Assembly: GCA_044357775.1 (NCBI GenBank)
Contig: JBIKOX010000125.1
Span: 1-8,963 of the forward strand
Length of the DNA stretch: 8,963 nt
Source of the DNA: UBA4416 sp044357775
Lineage (GTDB): Bacteria; Bacteroidota; Bacteroidia; B-17B0; Aurantibacillaceae
Direction: 5' to 3'
Part shown: piece by piece, positions 1 through 5,876 of the stretch
How positions within the stretch are numbered: the stretch's first letter is position 1
Layout of the letters: the number at the start of each line of letters is the position of its first letter
Notes under the pieces: model-generated
Told to the model about the DNA's origin: nothing
Database searches by the model: none
The model's input: only the letters and a program-made list of their open reading frames with translations
Position numbers and translations under genes: made by a program

Positions 1-390
1 ATTACAACTGAAAAAGTATCTGCTTACATTCACCCCGGAAACCGTGTTTCTGTAATAGTTGGCTTTAATAAAGAAATTTCTGATGAAGTTGGAAGAAATG
101 TAGCTATGCAAGCAGCTGCAATGGCCCCTGTTGCATTAGATAAAGAAGGCGTAACTCCTGAAATGTTAGAAAGAGAGTTGGAAATTGCTCGAGAAGTAAT
201 TCGTGCAGAAGGTAAAGCTGAAGATATGGTAGAAAAAATTGCGCAAGGAAAAATTGCTAAATTTTATAAAGAGTCTACTTTATTAAACCAAGAATATATT
301 AAGGATAATAAAATGACAGTTACCCAATATTTACAGAGTGTGGATAAAGGATTAACTGCAACAGCTTTTAAACGCTACGCATTATCTTAA
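1..390 (+). CDS. tsf: Elongation factor Ts, C-terminal part (5' end outside the window)
   Basis: EF-Ts is the cytoplasmic guanine nucleotide exchange factor that recycles EF-Tu-GDP during translation elongation. The frame is open from base 1 and gives 129 residues before TAA, so this is the C-terminal part of a protein that usually has about 270-300 residues. Recognisable family features are the core segment YIHPGNRVSVIVGFNKE, the AMQAAAMAP block that matches the conserved 'H(V)AMQIAA..P' region, and the C-terminal stretch with GKIAKFYKE and LLNQEYIKD, which corresponds to the conserved 'G.l.KfykE..LleQ.fv.d' motif. The first in-frame ATG at 106 is internal and is not the start. The stop is followed 6 bases later by a strong terminator hairpin. 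The usual bacterial order is rpsB-tsf-pyrH; rpsB would lie to the left of the window. Confidence 0.96.
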   Translation: MTTEKVSAYIHPGNRVSVIVGFNKEISDEVGRNVAMQAAAMAPVALDKEGVTPEMLERELEIAREVIRAEGKAEDMVEKIAQGKIAKFYKESTLLNQEYIKDNKMTVTQYLQSVDKGLTATAFKRYALS

Positions 391-396
391 TTTTTT

Positions 397-427
397 AAAT
401 CCCGATTTTTTAATCGGGATTTTTTTT
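397..427 (+). terminator. Rho-independent terminator of tsf
   Basis: A perfect 11-bp inverted repeat, AAATCCCGATT (397-407) and AATCGGGATTT (412-422), encloses a TTTT loop and runs into a T tract (421-427). It lies 6 bp after the tsf stop codon. It separates tsf transcription from pyrH, so pyrH probably has its own promoter in 428-513. The stem is also preceded by a T-rich stretch, not an A-rich one, so activity would be mainly on the plus strand. Confidence 0.9.
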
Positions 428-513
428 GTTTTATATTTACTATAAATTACAAAAACAGAATCCAACAAATAATAGTTTTTCAAAATATCATTTAAACATA
501 TTTAATCACTTTT

Positions 514-1221
514 ATGAAATACAAACGCATACTTTTAAAATTGTCTGGTGAAGCCCTTATGGGAAATAAAGGATTTGGTATTGACCAAGTTCGGTTAATG
601 GAATATGCTCAAGAAATAAAAGCAGCGTATGACTTAGGTTGCCAAGTTGCAATTGTAATTGGTGGTGGAAATATTTTTAGAGGCATTCAAGCTGAAGAAG
701 GTGGAATGGATCGTGTTCATGGTGATTATATGGGAATGCTAGCTACTGTAATTAACTCGATGGCAATTCAAGCTGCTTTAGAAGGATTAGGTGTGCACAC
801 GCGATTACAAAGCGCTATTAAAATGGAGCAAATTTGTGAACCATATATCAGACGTAAAGCCGTTCGTCATTTAGAAAAAGGACGTGTTGTTATTTTTGGC
901 GCTGGTACAGGAAATCCTTATTTTACTACGGATACAGCTGCTACACTAAGGGCCATTGAAGTTGAAGCGCAAGTTATTTTAAAAGGAACTCGTGTAGATG
1001 GTATTTACACAGCCGACCCTGAGAAAGATCCTACAGCTACAAAATATGATAAAATTAGTTTTGAAGAAGTTTATAGTAAAGGACTTGAAGTGATGGATTT
1101 AACGGCTTTTACCTTATGTAAAGAAAATGGCTTGCCAATTATTGTTTTTGATATGAATAAAGCAGGTAATTTGCAAAGCTTGATAAATGGCGAAAAAATT
1201 GGTACTTTAGTTGAAATGTAA
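514..1221 (+). CDS. pyrH: UMP kinase (uridylate kinase)
   Basis: This cytoplasmic enzyme phosphorylates UMP to UDP with ATP in pyrimidine nucleotide synthesis. It belongs to the amino acid kinase fold and is unrelated to eukaryotic UMP/CMP kinases. The 235-residue length is typical. Visible motifs are KLSGEAL at 9-15 (phosphate binding), GGGNIFRG at 50-57, DYMGMLATVINSMA at 71-84 (UMP/oligomer region), GAGTGNPYFTTDTAA at 129-143 (UMP binding) and KGTRVDGIYTADP at 157-169 (ATP site). The start MKYKRILLKLSGEAL fits the family without extension. The leader before ATG is A/T-rich with no Shine-Dalgarno, as usual in Bacteroidota. It follows tsf as in most bacteria, but a terminator lies between them and frr (ribosome recycling factor), the common next gene, is not downstream here. 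Confidence 0.97.
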   Translation: MKYKRILLKLSGEALMGNKGFGIDQVRLMEYAQEIKAAYDLGCQVAIVIGGGNIFRGIQAEEGGMDRVHGDYMGMLATVINSMAIQAALEGLGVHTRLQSAIKMEQICEPYIRRKAVRHLEKGRVVIFGAGTGNPYFTTDTAATLRAIEVEAQVILKGTRVDGIYTADPEKDPTATKYDKISFEEVYSKGLEVMDLTAFTLCKENGLPIIVFDMNKAGNLQSLINGEKIGTLVEM

Positions 1222-1270
1222 TTACTACTTGTGACTATAAAAGTATTTTACATTATATAGTAAACATTCA

Positions 1271-1405
1271 ATGAAATTAAATAAATACATAATTATAGTT
1301 GTAATCAGTATTTTAATCGGTACTTTAATCATTTCGTGCAAAGCCCCAAAAGATTGCAAAGGACGAAAAAAAACTGTAAAAACCGCCATGGGTGGTTGGT
1401 TATAA
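1271..1405 (+). CDS. Small predicted lipoprotein (44 aa)
   Basis: This frame encodes 44 residues. It starts with the positively charged MKLNKY, continues with a hydrophobic stretch (residues 7-21) and reaches a lipobox-like LIIS-C at 20-23, giving a mature peptide of only 22 residues beginning at Cys23. The mature part has a second Cys (29), a basic cluster GRKKTVK (31-37) and the end MGGWL. Signal peptidase II processing and lipid anchoring are inferred from the lipobox. It begins 49 bp after pyrH and is followed within 7 bp by a clear terminator, which supports a real short gene. Very small lipoproteins of this design are common in Bacteroidota and usually have no known function. I do not recognise the exact family. 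The overlapping minus-strand frame (1225-1413) has no such features. Confidence 0.7.
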   Translation: MKLNKYIIIVVISILIGTLIISCKAPKDCKGRKKTVKTAMGGWL

Positions 1406-1411
1406 AATTCC

Positions 1412-1444
1412 AAAAAACTTAATCAAAATTGATTGAGTTTTTTT
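1412..1444 (+). terminator. Rho-independent terminator after the small lipoprotein gene
   Basis: The stem is AAAAAACTTAATCAA (1412-1426) against TTGATTGAGTTTTTT (1429-1443), with one G-T wobble (1420/1435) and a tiny AA loop, more realistically an AAAT tetraloop. The 3' arm ends in seven T (1438-1444). It begins 7 bases after the lipoprotein stop. The A-run on the left arm means it could also terminate leftward transcripts. It isolates the lipoprotein gene (possibly co-transcribed with pyrH) from serC. Confidence 0.8.
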
Positions 1445-1527
1445 ATGTCAAATTTTATAGAAAGGAAAATTTTACCCTATAATAATAATTACTACTTTTA
1501 ACGACTATAAAACAAATCACTTTTCTT

Positions 1528-2601
1528 ATGTCAAAAGTTCACAATTTTAGTGCTGGTCCTGGTATTTTACCTTTGGAGGTTTTAAAACAATCAGCCGACG
1601 CCTGTATCAATTTCGATAATATGAATTTATCGTTATTAGAAATTTCACATCGTAGTAAAAATTATGTTGCAGTGATGGATGAAGCATGCGCATTAATAAA
1701 AGAATTATTTGAAGTTGGAGATGATTACGAAGTATTATATTTAGGTGGCGGAGCAAGTACACAATTTGCCATGGTTCCTTATAATTTATTAAGCGATACG
1801 GGTTATGCTGCTTATCTAAATACAGGTGTTTGGGCAAGTAAAGCCATTAAAGAATCAAAAATAATCGGTAGCACTAAAGTTATTGCCTCATCAGAAGACA
1901 AAAACTTTAGCTACATTCCTAAGGGATATGAAATGCCAAAAGATGCTGATTATTTTCATATCACATCAAATAATACTATTTATGGAACGCAAATAAAAGA
2001 TTTTCCGAAATGTGAAGTTCCGTTAGTTTGTGATATGAGTTCTGATATTTTTAGTAGAAAAGTTAATGCAAAAGATTTTGCTTTAATTTACGCAGGTGCT
2101 CAAAAAAATATCGGTCCAGCAGGTAGCACAATGATTATGGTAAAAAAAGATGCGCTTGGTAAAACAGGTCGTAAAATGTTATCTATGTTAGATTATCAAG
2201 TTCACATTAAAGGTGAATCTATGTATAATACACCCCCAGTATTTCCGGTTTATGTAACAATGCTAACGTTACGTTGGTTAAAACAAAATGGTGGTATTAG
2301 CTGGATAGAAGGAGTCAATCAACAAAAAGCAGATTTACTGTATAATGAAATTGATAGAAATTCTTTATTTGTAGGAACTGCTGTAAAAGAAGATAGAAGT
2401 AATATGAATGCTTGCTTTTTATTAAGTAAACCAGAATTAGAACCAGAATTTGATAAATTATGGAAAAGCGCTAATATTGATGGTATTCGCGGACATAGAG
2501 ATGTTGGTGGCTATAGAGCTTCTATGTATAACGCTTTACCTATTGAAAGTGTTCAGGTTTTGGTAGACGTGATGAAGGCTTTTGAAGCTAAATTCGCTTA
2601 A
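1528..2601 (+). CDS. serC: Phosphoserine aminotransferase
   Basis: This PLP-dependent class V aminotransferase converts 3-phosphohydroxypyruvate plus glutamate to O-phosphoserine and 2-oxoglutarate in cytoplasmic serine synthesis. In organisms with the DXP-dependent pathway it also serves vitamin B6 synthesis. The 357-residue length is typical of SerC. Visible motifs are HNFSAGPGILP at 5-15, SHRS at 40-43 (Arg42, substrate binding), GGGAS at 73-77 (PLP phosphate), TSNNTIYGTQ at 146-155, CDMSSDIFSR at 168-177 (Asp169 contacts the PLP ring nitrogen) and YAGAQKNIGPAG at 188-199, where Lys193 is the expected Schiff-base lysine. The C-terminal GGYRASMYNA carries the substrate-binding Arg. The start MSKVHNFSAGP agrees with the family. 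No serA or serB lies in the window. A terminator lies just upstream, so serC should have its own promoter in 1445-1527. Confidence 0.97.
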   Translation: MSKVHNFSAGPGILPLEVLKQSADACINFDNMNLSLLEISHRSKNYVAVMDEACALIKELFEVGDDYEVLYLGGGASTQFAMVPYNLLSDTGYAAYLNTGVWASKAIKESKIIGSTKVIASSEDKNFSYIPKGYEMPKDADYFHITSNNTIYGTQIKDFPKCEVPLVCDMSSDIFSRKVNAKDFALIYAGAQKNIGPAGSTMIMVKKDALGKTGRKMLSMLDYQVHIKGESMYNTPPVFPVYVTMLTLRWLKQNGGISWIEGVNQQKADLLYNEIDRNSLFVGTAVKEDRSNMNACFLLSKPELEPEFDKLWKSANIDGIRGHRDVGGYRASMYNALPIESVQVLVDVMKAFEAKFA

Positions 2602-2645
2602 TTATTTTTTACATACTAATTTACAAAGTAGCTCGTTATAAATAA

Positions 2646-3299
2646 ATGAAGTCTATACTTTCATATCTAATAATAATGAGCTGTTTGGCTGTTTTTTCTC
2701 AAGACAAAGCGCCCGAATTACCAAAATTTTCTGTAAGAGGAAATGTGAGTATTCCTAAAGTAGTTTCAAGTAATGCTTTTCGTAACTCTTTTTCTGGCGT
2801 GGTGTGTGGAGATATGAATTTTAATTACAAAATAGCTTCAAATTTTTTTATAGGTACTGGTTATTCCTATACTTATTATAAATCGCAAAAAGTTTTTAGA
2901 GACAAAAATTTAAATGCAAACCTACAATCACAAAATGCATATATGAAGTTAGGTTACGATAAATTTTTTAGTGATAATGGCTTTGCCACGTTTTCATTAA
3001 ATGCAGGTTATAATTTCAATACATACAGAGGTGTTATCTACAAAAGTGATTCACTAATAGGTAAATATCCCACAAAGTTTGCAAGCGCATTTGTAGAACC
3101 GATGATTGGGCTTTACTTTATTGTAGATCCCAATTTTGCAATAGGTGGGCATATTTCATACAGTTACAATTTTTCAAAATTTGATCCAACGTACCCTGGG
3201 TTTGATAAATATTTTGAATATAGTAAAGTAAAAAATAATTGGAATATGAGTATGATAAATTTAGGGTTTGGTTTTTATTATGGGCTAGCAAAAAAATAA
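2646..3299 (+). CDS. Predicted outer-membrane beta-barrel protein
   Basis: The 217-residue product has an N-terminal signal peptide (MKSILSYLIIMSCLAVFS, likely cleaved before QDKAPE). After it come repeated amphipathic strands of alternating aromatic/hydrophobic and polar residues, for example NFFIGTGYSYTYYK, YMKLGYDKFF, FATFSLNAGYNFNTY, MIGLYFIVD, AIGGHISYSYNF and the final MINLGFGFYYGL. This is the pattern of a small (about 8-strand) OmpA/OmpW-like 'outer membrane protein beta-barrel' family common in Bacteroidota. The specific function is unknown. Cys13 lies within the hydrophobic core after IMS, so a lipoprotein signal is a weaker alternative. The start is 44 bp after serC with no clear terminator between, so read-through from serC is possible. 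It converges with the permease gene on the other strand, leaving 33 bp. Confidence 0.8.
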   Translation: MKSILSYLIIMSCLAVFSQDKAPELPKFSVRGNVSIPKVVSSNAFRNSFSGVVCGDMNFNYKIASNFFIGTGYSYTYYKSQKVFRDKNLNANLQSQNAYMKLGYDKFFSDNGFATFSLNAGYNFNTYRGVIYKSDSLIGKYPTKFASAFVEPMIGLYFIVDPNFAIGGHISYSYNFSKFDPTYPGFDKYFEYSKVKNNWNMSMINLGFGFYYGLAKK

Positions 3300-3306
3300 T
3301 TTTTTG
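3289..3306. terminator. Possible weak bidirectional terminator between convergent genes
   Basis: CAAAAAA (3289-3295) pairs with TTTTTTG (3300-3306) around an ATAA loop that includes the beta-barrel gene's stop codon. It lies between convergent genes, where a bidirectional terminator is expected. The stem has only one G-C pair, so it is weak and may be chance in such AT-rich DNA. Confidence 0.25.
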
Positions 3307-3332
3307 TAATCAAATTTAAATTAATAGAACAA

Positions 3333-4574
3333 CTACTCAAATCGTAAGCATTCAATTGGATCTAATTGAGATGCGCGTTTAGCAGGCAAATAACCACTAA
3401 TCAAACCAACTGCTAAGCAAACTAAGAATCCAGTAATAATCCAAAACCATGGCATAAAAAAATCAGAACTCAAATTAAATGAAATTAAATTGGCGCAAAT
3501 TATCCCCATTAATATTCCAAAAAAACCTCCGCCTATACAAATCACTACACTTTCAATTAAAAACTGCATTTTAATAGTTTCAGCAGTTGCGCCAAGAGCC
3601 TTTCTAATTCCAATTTCTTTGGTGCGCTCTGTTACTGATACAAGCATAATATTCATTAAACCAATTGAAGCTCCAATCAAAGTAATAATTCCAATAATAA
3701 GCGCACCCATAGAAGCTTTACTTGTTAAGCCAATGAGTATGCTTGCTAAATTATCGGCACGCGTGATTTCAAAATTATCTTCTTCTCCTAAAGGAACACT
3801 TCTAATTTTTCTGAATAAGCCAGTTGCTTCGCCAATTGCCAAATCTAGCCATTGCGAATTTTTGGCTAATACACTAATTGTAAAACTCATATCTGGTTTA
3901 CTAAAATACTGACGTGCGGCAGTTAATGGAATAATACAAATTTTATCTCCTCCAAAGCCCATACTATTTCCCTTGCTGGCAAGAACTCCAATCACTTTAT
4001 ACTTACCTCCATTAATTGTTATATACTTATCTAATGCTTTTTGTTTGCCTTTAAATAAAGCAAACTCCACATCTTTTCCAATAATCACAATATGGGTTCC
4101 GCTTACTATTTCTTGAGGAGAAAAGTTTCTGCCTTTTTCTAGTTCATAACCACTGGTGAATAGATAATTTTCATCACCACCAAATACTTGAATATTGGGA
4201 TTCGTTTTTTCCGTTTCAAATTTTAAACGAGAATTAAAAGAAGCCATTGTTGAAACCGCTGTTGTAACAGGAAATGCAAATTCGGTTTTAAATCTCATTG
4301 CTTCTTTATAATTAATGGAAGCATACTTTTTTAAGGCCCGTCCTCTTTTTGCAATTCTTACCGATGTAGATTTATTTCGTATTGTAAATGAGTTGGCTCC
4401 TAAACTCGTAAAGTTGCTATTGATAGAACCTTTCATTGCGTCAATCGCTGATGAAATGCCTACTAATGCAGTTATTCCAAAAAAAATTATCAGCATTGTT
4501 AAAAATGCTCGTAACTTATTTCCTTTTATGGAATCTGTGGCAACTTTAATATTTTCTTTGAGTAATAATGCCAT
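3333..4574 (-). CDS. ABC transporter permease, MacB/FtsX type
   Basis: This inner-membrane permease of the MacB/LolCE-like class (type VII ABC architecture) acts by mechanotransmission to move or extrude substrates at the periplasmic face. Its 413 residues show an N-terminal amphipathic segment and TM1 (about 21-44, FLTMLIIFFGITALVGI), a large periplasmic MacB core domain (about 45-285) and the C-terminal FtsX domain with three TM segments (about 289-313, 335-365, 374-396). The cytoplasmic coupling helix SVTERTKEIGIRKALGAT (313-330) and the terminal PAKRASQLDPIECLRFE are classic family signatures. Length and ends agree with a complete protein. The partner ATPase and the membrane fusion protein are not in the window, so the substrate (peptide, lipoprotein, drug or siderophore) cannot be assigned. 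It lies 67 bp downstream of the M24 peptidase gene on the same strand. Confidence 0.92.
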   Translation of the reverse strand: MALLLKENIKVATDSIKGNKLRAFLTMLIIFFGITALVGISSAIDAMKGSINSNFTSLGANSFTIRNKSTSVRIAKRGRALKKYASINYKEAMRFKTEFAFPVTTAVSTMASFNSRLKFETEKTNPNIQVFGGDENYLFTSGYELEKGRNFSPQEIVSGTHIVIIGKDVEFALFKGKQKALDKYITINGGKYKVIGVLASKGNSMGFGGDKICIIPLTAARQYFSKPDMSFTISVLAKNSQWLDLAIGEATGLFRKIRSVPLGEEDNFEITRADNLASILIGLTSKASMGALIIGIITLIGASIGLMNIMLVSVTERTKEIGIRKALGATAETIKMQFLIESVVICIGGGFFGILMGIICANLISFNLSSDFFMPWFWIITGFLVCLAVGLISGYLPAKRASQLDPIECLRFE

Positions 4575-4584
4575 GTTGTAAAAG

Positions 4585-4617
4585 TAAGCAATCTAATCAA
4601 TTAGTTTTTACCGCTTA
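4585..4617. promoter_or_regulatory. Nested dyad in the gap upstream of the permease gene
   Basis: An outer inverted repeat TAAGC (4585-4589) / GCTTA (4613-4617) encloses a perfect inner one, CTAAT (4593-4597) / ATTAG (4600-4604), with a 2-base centre. It ends 11 bp before the permease start on the minus strand. It could be an operator or a leader hairpin. Both arms are short and AT-rich, so chance is not excluded. Confidence 0.25.
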
Positions 4618-4641
4618 TCTATAAAAATTTAGCTCACGTTA

Positions 4642-5316
4642 TTACACTAAAAACTGCTCGTAGAAGCCGCCAATTTGTTTTTCCAAATCCACAAAATGTA
4701 TCTCTAAAATCCACTCACGCTTTGTTCCTAAAGCGCCATGGGCAAACATATCCTTGTGGTTGTCTTGATGTATGTAATTATCTCTGCTTTCACTTTCAAT
4801 TTTTTCGTGCGGAAAATTTCCTATCAAATGCCCTGCAATATCTCCACCAAATGTCCAACCATATTTAGCAGCTAACTCAACATTATAGTTATAATATTCT
4901 GCTCCAGTAATGGCAGTATGAGTAAAAAACCAATCTCGAGATTCTTTCCAAGCTAATTCAATATCTGCTTTCAATTTTAATTTTAAAGGATCATTACCAA
5001 GCACGTAAGTTCTACCAACATCTGCTTCCCAATCTTCGAATACAGGACCAAAATCAAAAAATAAAATGTCATCATTTTCAATCATTAAATCAGGTGGATT
5101 TTCGCGATAAGGATGTAAGGTATTTTTGCCTGCACGAACAATCCGTTTGTGCCAAAACTTTGTGATACCATATAATTCAAAAGCTAAATCAAATAATTGC
5201 TTATTTAATTCATTTTCTGTTTTGCCGGCTACAATCAATCCTCTTGTTTCAGCTTCATCAAATAAATGAATAGCTTTTCGTTCTGCTTCTAATAAATGTT
5301 TAATTTTATCCGTCAT
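4642..5316 (-). CDS. M24 family metallopeptidase (aminopeptidase P / Met-aminopeptidase fold), single-domain
   Basis: This protein has the pita-bread fold of M24 enzymes, which remove N-terminal residues (Met or Xaa before Pro) with a dinuclear metal centre. At 224 residues it is just the catalytic domain, lacking the creatinase N-domain of Xaa-Pro aminopeptidases. All five metal ligands can be placed: Asp88 (FFDFGP), Asp99 (EADVGRT; the 11-residue spacing equals that of E. coli MetAP), His163 (AGHLIG), Glu205 (WILEIHF) and Glu220 (GGFYEQFLV, equivalent to FEHTVLV). His170, seven residues after His163, matches the second active-site His of MetAP, and His68 (NTLHPY) may match His79. No signal peptide is visible, so it is cytoplasmic. 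It is unlikely to be the essential Met aminopeptidase because the surrounding motifs are divergent. A dipeptidase or Xaa-Pro peptidase role is inferred. The stop is 67 bp before the permease gene. Confidence 0.87.
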   Translation of the reverse strand: MTDKIKHLLEAERKAIHLFDEAETRGLIVAGKTENELNKQLFDLAFELYGITKFWHKRIVRAGKNTLHPYRENPPDLMIENDDILFFDFGPVFEDWEADVGRTYVLGNDPLKLKLKADIELAWKESRDWFFTHTAITGAEYYNYNVELAAKYGWTFGGDIAGHLIGNFPHEKIESESRDNYIHQDNHKDMFAHGALGTKREWILEIHFVDLEKQIGGFYEQFLV

Positions 5317-5864
5317 AAATATGTATTGCTAATGTAATATTCTATAAGTGATAAAGTTATTTAAATAAATCTAAAATAATACTGACGTAAATTAAATATA
5401 GCCTATCAGCCTATTTTAGGCATCGTAAATTGAAGGGTCTAATCAACTGAATTAAATACTAATAGATTCAATTAATAAAAAGGTCTTCATTTCTTTTATC
5501 TGCAAGGATTTTACAAAAAATCTATAAAAAGTCGTTCATCACTTTTTAGCGAATTTAGCATACTTTAGTAATAGTGCGGTTGCTTTTGGCGAAAGAGTGC
5601 GAACTACGATTTTTTAGGTGGCGCTGCGGAGGTTTTTAGAGCGATAAAAAATAGGAGTTGGTCTTTCGTCTTGGGTTTTTGGTTCTTTTTTGCCAAGCAA
5701 AAAGAACATTAGAAAGCATGTTTACTGATGTAGCGAACACTTATTAATAAATATTAATTTTCAATACTTATAAAAGTAACTGCAAGACGAATCTAAGTTT
5801 ATTCTTAAATAAAAATGGAAAAATCGCTGGAATAATTAAAAAAATATAAGATGCAAGAATTAAA
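5317..5864. other. Long intergenic region without a recognised gene
   Basis: These 548 bp lie between the starts of M24 transcription and the 3' end of the giant surface-protein gene, both on the minus strand, so they should hold the M24 promoter (5317-5420) and the terminator of the surface-protein gene. I see no convincing coding frame or tRNA. Small structures are an inverted repeat GCCTA (5409-5413) / TAGGC (5417-5421), with a further GCCTA at 5401; a direct repeat CGTAAATT (5386-5393, 5424-5431); and AAAAAGT (5526-5532) / ACTTTTT (5541-5547) with an 8-base loop. A GC-richer structured block occupies about 5575-5712 and is listed separately. No clear Bacteroidota TAnnTTTG promoter was found. 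Confidence 0.7.
5575..5712. repeat. Candidate dispersed/structured element (GC-richer, foldable)
   Basis: This block contrasts with its surroundings: 44 of the 96 bases in 5575-5670 are G or C (46%), against 26% in 5341-5440 and 22% in 5721-5820 (hand counts). It can fold into an interrupted hairpin. The outer arms are CGAAAGA (5590-5596) with TCTTTCG (5662-5668); the middle arms are AACT (5602-5605) with AGTT (5656-5659); the inner arms are ATTTTTTA (5609-5616) with TAAAAAAT (5645-5652). A second hairpin follows, GTTCTTTTTTGC (5682-5693) with GCAAAAAGAAC (5697-5707) and one bulged T. On the plus strand one frame is open for 45 codons (5575-5709, stop TAG 5710-5712) but has no start codon. 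Similar foldable blocks recur between genes in some Bacteroidota genomes, from memory only. Whether it is a repeat cannot be tested with a single copy. Confidence 0.4.
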
Positions 5865-5876
5865 CTATTTGGCATC
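5838..5876 (-). terminator. Possible terminator of the giant surface-protein gene
   Basis: Read on the minus strand, GATGC (plus 5872-5876) pairs with GCATC (plus 5850-5854). The stem can extend by two A-T pairs past a bulged C, with a loop of about 12 bases. It is followed by TTATA and seven T (plus 5838-5844). The left arm overlaps the last codons and the stop is inside the loop. The stem is short, so strength is uncertain. Confidence 0.4.

Noticed and set aside
1225..1413. 62-codon minus-strand open frame opposite the small lipoprotein gene
   Set aside because: It lacks a recognisable domain, and its composition follows from the complementary AT-rich sequence. The plus-strand frame has a signal peptide, lipobox and terminator.
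1476..1484. TATAAT-like hexamer upstream of serC as a sigma-70 promoter
   Set aside because: In Bacteroidota the main sigma factor prefers TAnnTTTG with an upstream TTTG, and no matching -33 element is at the correct distance. In 75% AT DNA such hexamers are frequent.
2588..2616. Possible serC terminator AAGC (2587-2590) / GCTT (2598-2601) followed by a T-rich run
   Set aside because: The stem is only 4 bp, overlaps the coding end, and the T tract is separated from it. It is too weak to annotate.
3490..3912. 140-codon plus-strand open frame inside the permease gene
   Set aside because: It is antisense to a well-conserved FtsX/MacB domain. Its hydrophobic protein mirrors the membrane segments on the other strand.
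4315..4581. 88-codon plus-strand open frame opposite the N-terminus of the permease
   Set aside because: It is antisense to TM1 and the early MacB core and has no domain or separate regulatory signals.
5575..5712. 45-codon plus-strand frame (…FWFFFAKQKEH) as a protein-coding gene
   Set aside because: It has no start codon in frame and a stop directly upstream (5572-5574). It is better treated as part of the structured element.
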